From the NCBI GenBank assembly GCA_944322355.1, contig CALUOT010000002.1, forward strand, positions 1-64,000: a DNA stretch of 64,000 nucleotides, given 5' to 3'. Origin of the DNA: an uncultured Bacteroides sp. (GTDB lineage: Bacteria > Bacteroidota > Bacteroidia > Bacteroidales > Bacteroidaceae). Under the pieces are notes generated by a model. It did no database searches and was not told where the DNA came from. It worked only from the letters and a program-made list of their open reading frames with translations. A program made the translations under genes and the position numbers. Shown piece after piece: positions 63,029-64,000 of this stretch (position 1 is its first letter; every line of letters starts with the position of its first letter).

Positions 63029-63036
63029 CAAAGGTA
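63029..63036 (-). promoter_or_regulatory. -7 element of the DPP IV-lipA operon
   Basis: TACCTTTG on the reverse strand, about 32 nt upstream of the peptidase ATG. No clear -33 element. Confidence 0.55.
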
Positions 63037-63105
63037 ATACAATCTTTCTGTATTCCCATTCTTTCGACTTCTTTTTCAACAGAGGCTACGCACCGGTAAC
63101 GAAAT

Positions 63106-64000
63106 TCATTCGACCTCCCATGCCTTGCACAAACGAAAGACTTCCGCAGGATCAACCAACCGCTTGGCTTCCACTTCATCCAGTATTTTTATCCAACTGA
63201 CACGTCCTTCCGTCGAAGCGCCCTCTCCCGTATTGCCAAACTCCGCATAGCGTGCCGTTTGCTCGTTGGCCGGATCGCGCCAATTGTCCCAACCGGCCGG
63301 ACAAATATGACTTCCCAACTCACAACGGATAAATGCCGTAGCGGCATACGGACGCCAAGGACGTCCCAAATAAACTTTATCGACACCGGGAGCCGCCTGC
63401 AATTGGCAGTCCACAAAGACGTAACCCACCGGAATATCCTTCGGTGTGGAAGCGGCGGTAATGTAAGAATTGCGTTTGCTATAAATCGTACATCGGTTGA
63501 ACAAAGCCGTAGAAGGACCAAAGATGAAATCGGTGGTACCTTCGATGTAGCAATCTTTGAAGTAAAGGCAAGTTCCAGCTGCACCCGTATACACCGTGTC
63601 CTGATTGCCCAAAAAACGGCAATTAACAAACATCAGGCGGTCTCCCTCCGTGTGCAAGGCTACAGCTTGCCCCAACTGGGGCGCATTGTTCTCAATGGTC
63701 AGGTTCCGGAAAGTAATGCCGTTTCCCTCAACCTTCACGGTATACGTCCGGAAGGTGCCCATATTGTTTATCTTGGCATGGTCATCGTAAGTGATGATGG
63801 TTTTCTCCACATCTTCTCCCACGATCTCTACATTCTCCAGCCAAGAGGGAACGACCCACTTCTCCCGATACACGCCATTCTTCACATGCACCGTCACCCG
63901 ATAATCCATAAAGGCCCGAATGCCTTCCATCGCTTCGGTCAGCGTCCGATAATCGCCCGTACCATCCGAAGCCACTACGATGTCGCGCTTCCAGGATGTC
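63106..64000 (-). CDS. pectinesterase (CE8), 5' part beyond the window
   Basis: Removes methyl esters from homogalacturonan. The frame is open to the window edge (the visible part opens TSWKRDIVVASDGTG), so the N-terminus and signal peptide are missing; the GTG at 63975 is an internal Val codon. CE8 landmarks are in order: GQAVALHTEGDR with the oxyanion Gln, FLGNQDTVYT with the acid/base Asp, YIEGTTDFIFGPS with the nucleophile Asp, and VYLGRPWRPYA with the Arg/Trp pair. It complements the GH28 and GH43 enzymes about 5 kb away and may belong to a second part of the same pectin system. Confidence 0.93.
   Translation of the reverse strand, partial: TSWKRDIVVASDGTGDYRTLTEAMEGIRAFMDYRVTVHVKNGVYREKWVVPSWLENVEIVGEDVEKTIITYDDHAKINNMGTFRTYTVKVEGNGITFRNLTIENNAPQLGQAVALHTEGDRLMFVNCRFLGNQDTVYTGAAGTCLYFKDCYIEGTTDFIFGPSTALFNRCTIYSKRNSYITAASTPKDIPVGYVFVDCQLQAAPGVDKVYLGRPWRPYAATAFIRCELGSHICPAGWDNWRDPANEQTARYAEFGNTGEGASTEGRVSWIKILDEVEAKRLVDPAEVFRLCKAWEVE

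Overview
The window is a chromosomal segment of a gut Bacteroidales bacterium (Bacteroides or Phocaeicola type). Evidence for this is the SusC/SusD polysaccharide utilisation locus, the repeated Bacteroides promoter signature (TTTG, about 19-20 bp, then TAnnTTTG), the gene order around tpiA (DoxX-type membrane protein, tpiA, SPOR protein, folE), and a tmRNA whose tag ends NYALAA. There are no rRNA or tRNA genes that I can support.

Layout. 1-3.4 kb: a GH36 alpha-galactosidase and a divergent AraC-type regulator. 3.4-19.1 kb: core genes, namely dnaG, an orphan OmpR-type response regulator, then two reverse-strand operons. One is DoxX protein-tpiA-SPOR protein-folE-lipid A type acyltransferase. 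The other is pdxJ-exbB-exbD-tonB-DJ-1-ispD-recG, with an M23/LysM peptidase after it and nadK divergent from pdxJ. 19.1-24.7 kb: an accessory patch with a HigBA-type toxin-antitoxin pair bracketed by imperfect direct repeats, two glycosyltransferases, an AlbA/Schlafen-type ATPase gene bracketed by a 21-bp direct repeat, a WbsX-family remnant, a decayed GT2 fragment and a 192-bp MITE.

24.7-37.4 kb: one AT-rich reverse-strand surface-polysaccharide operon. It begins with a set of enzymes for CMP-legionaminic (or a closely related nonulosonic) acid: legB, legC, legH, legI, legG, legF and a CBS-fused ptmE-like nucleotidyltransferase. Wzx flippase, a possible GT, Wzy polymerase, a GT2 and an FAD-dependent oxidoreductase follow. 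37.5-43.2 kb: a repeat-rich accessory island between this operon and ssrA. It holds two tandem small-ORF/DUF6169-like modules, three direct copies of a repeat (two of 436 bp, one deleted), and a forward operon of DUF1653 protein, a PD-(D/E)XK-like nuclease and a degenerate phosphoribosyltransferase-like protein, which looks like an undescribed defence module. A truncated antitoxin and an orphan small ORF complete it. 43.3-45.5 kb: tmRNA, a RelBE-type pair and an Rpn-type nuclease. 45.6-58.2 kb: a pectin/galacturonan utilisation locus (SusC, SusD, DUF4957/DUF5123-like lipoprotein, HAD phosphatase, GH43, DUF4861, GH28). 58.3-64 kb: fabI, a tetrapyrrole-methylase-type methyltransferase, lipA, a DPP-IV-like peptidase, and a pectin methylesterase cut by the window edge.

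The observation I find most unusual is structural. At least four intergenic arrays, and both ends of the 436-bp repeat, are built from roughly palindromic 10-14-bp cores repeated at a strict 22-bp (21-23) period. Each array has its own core sequence but the same architecture. I do not recognise a named element class with this form.
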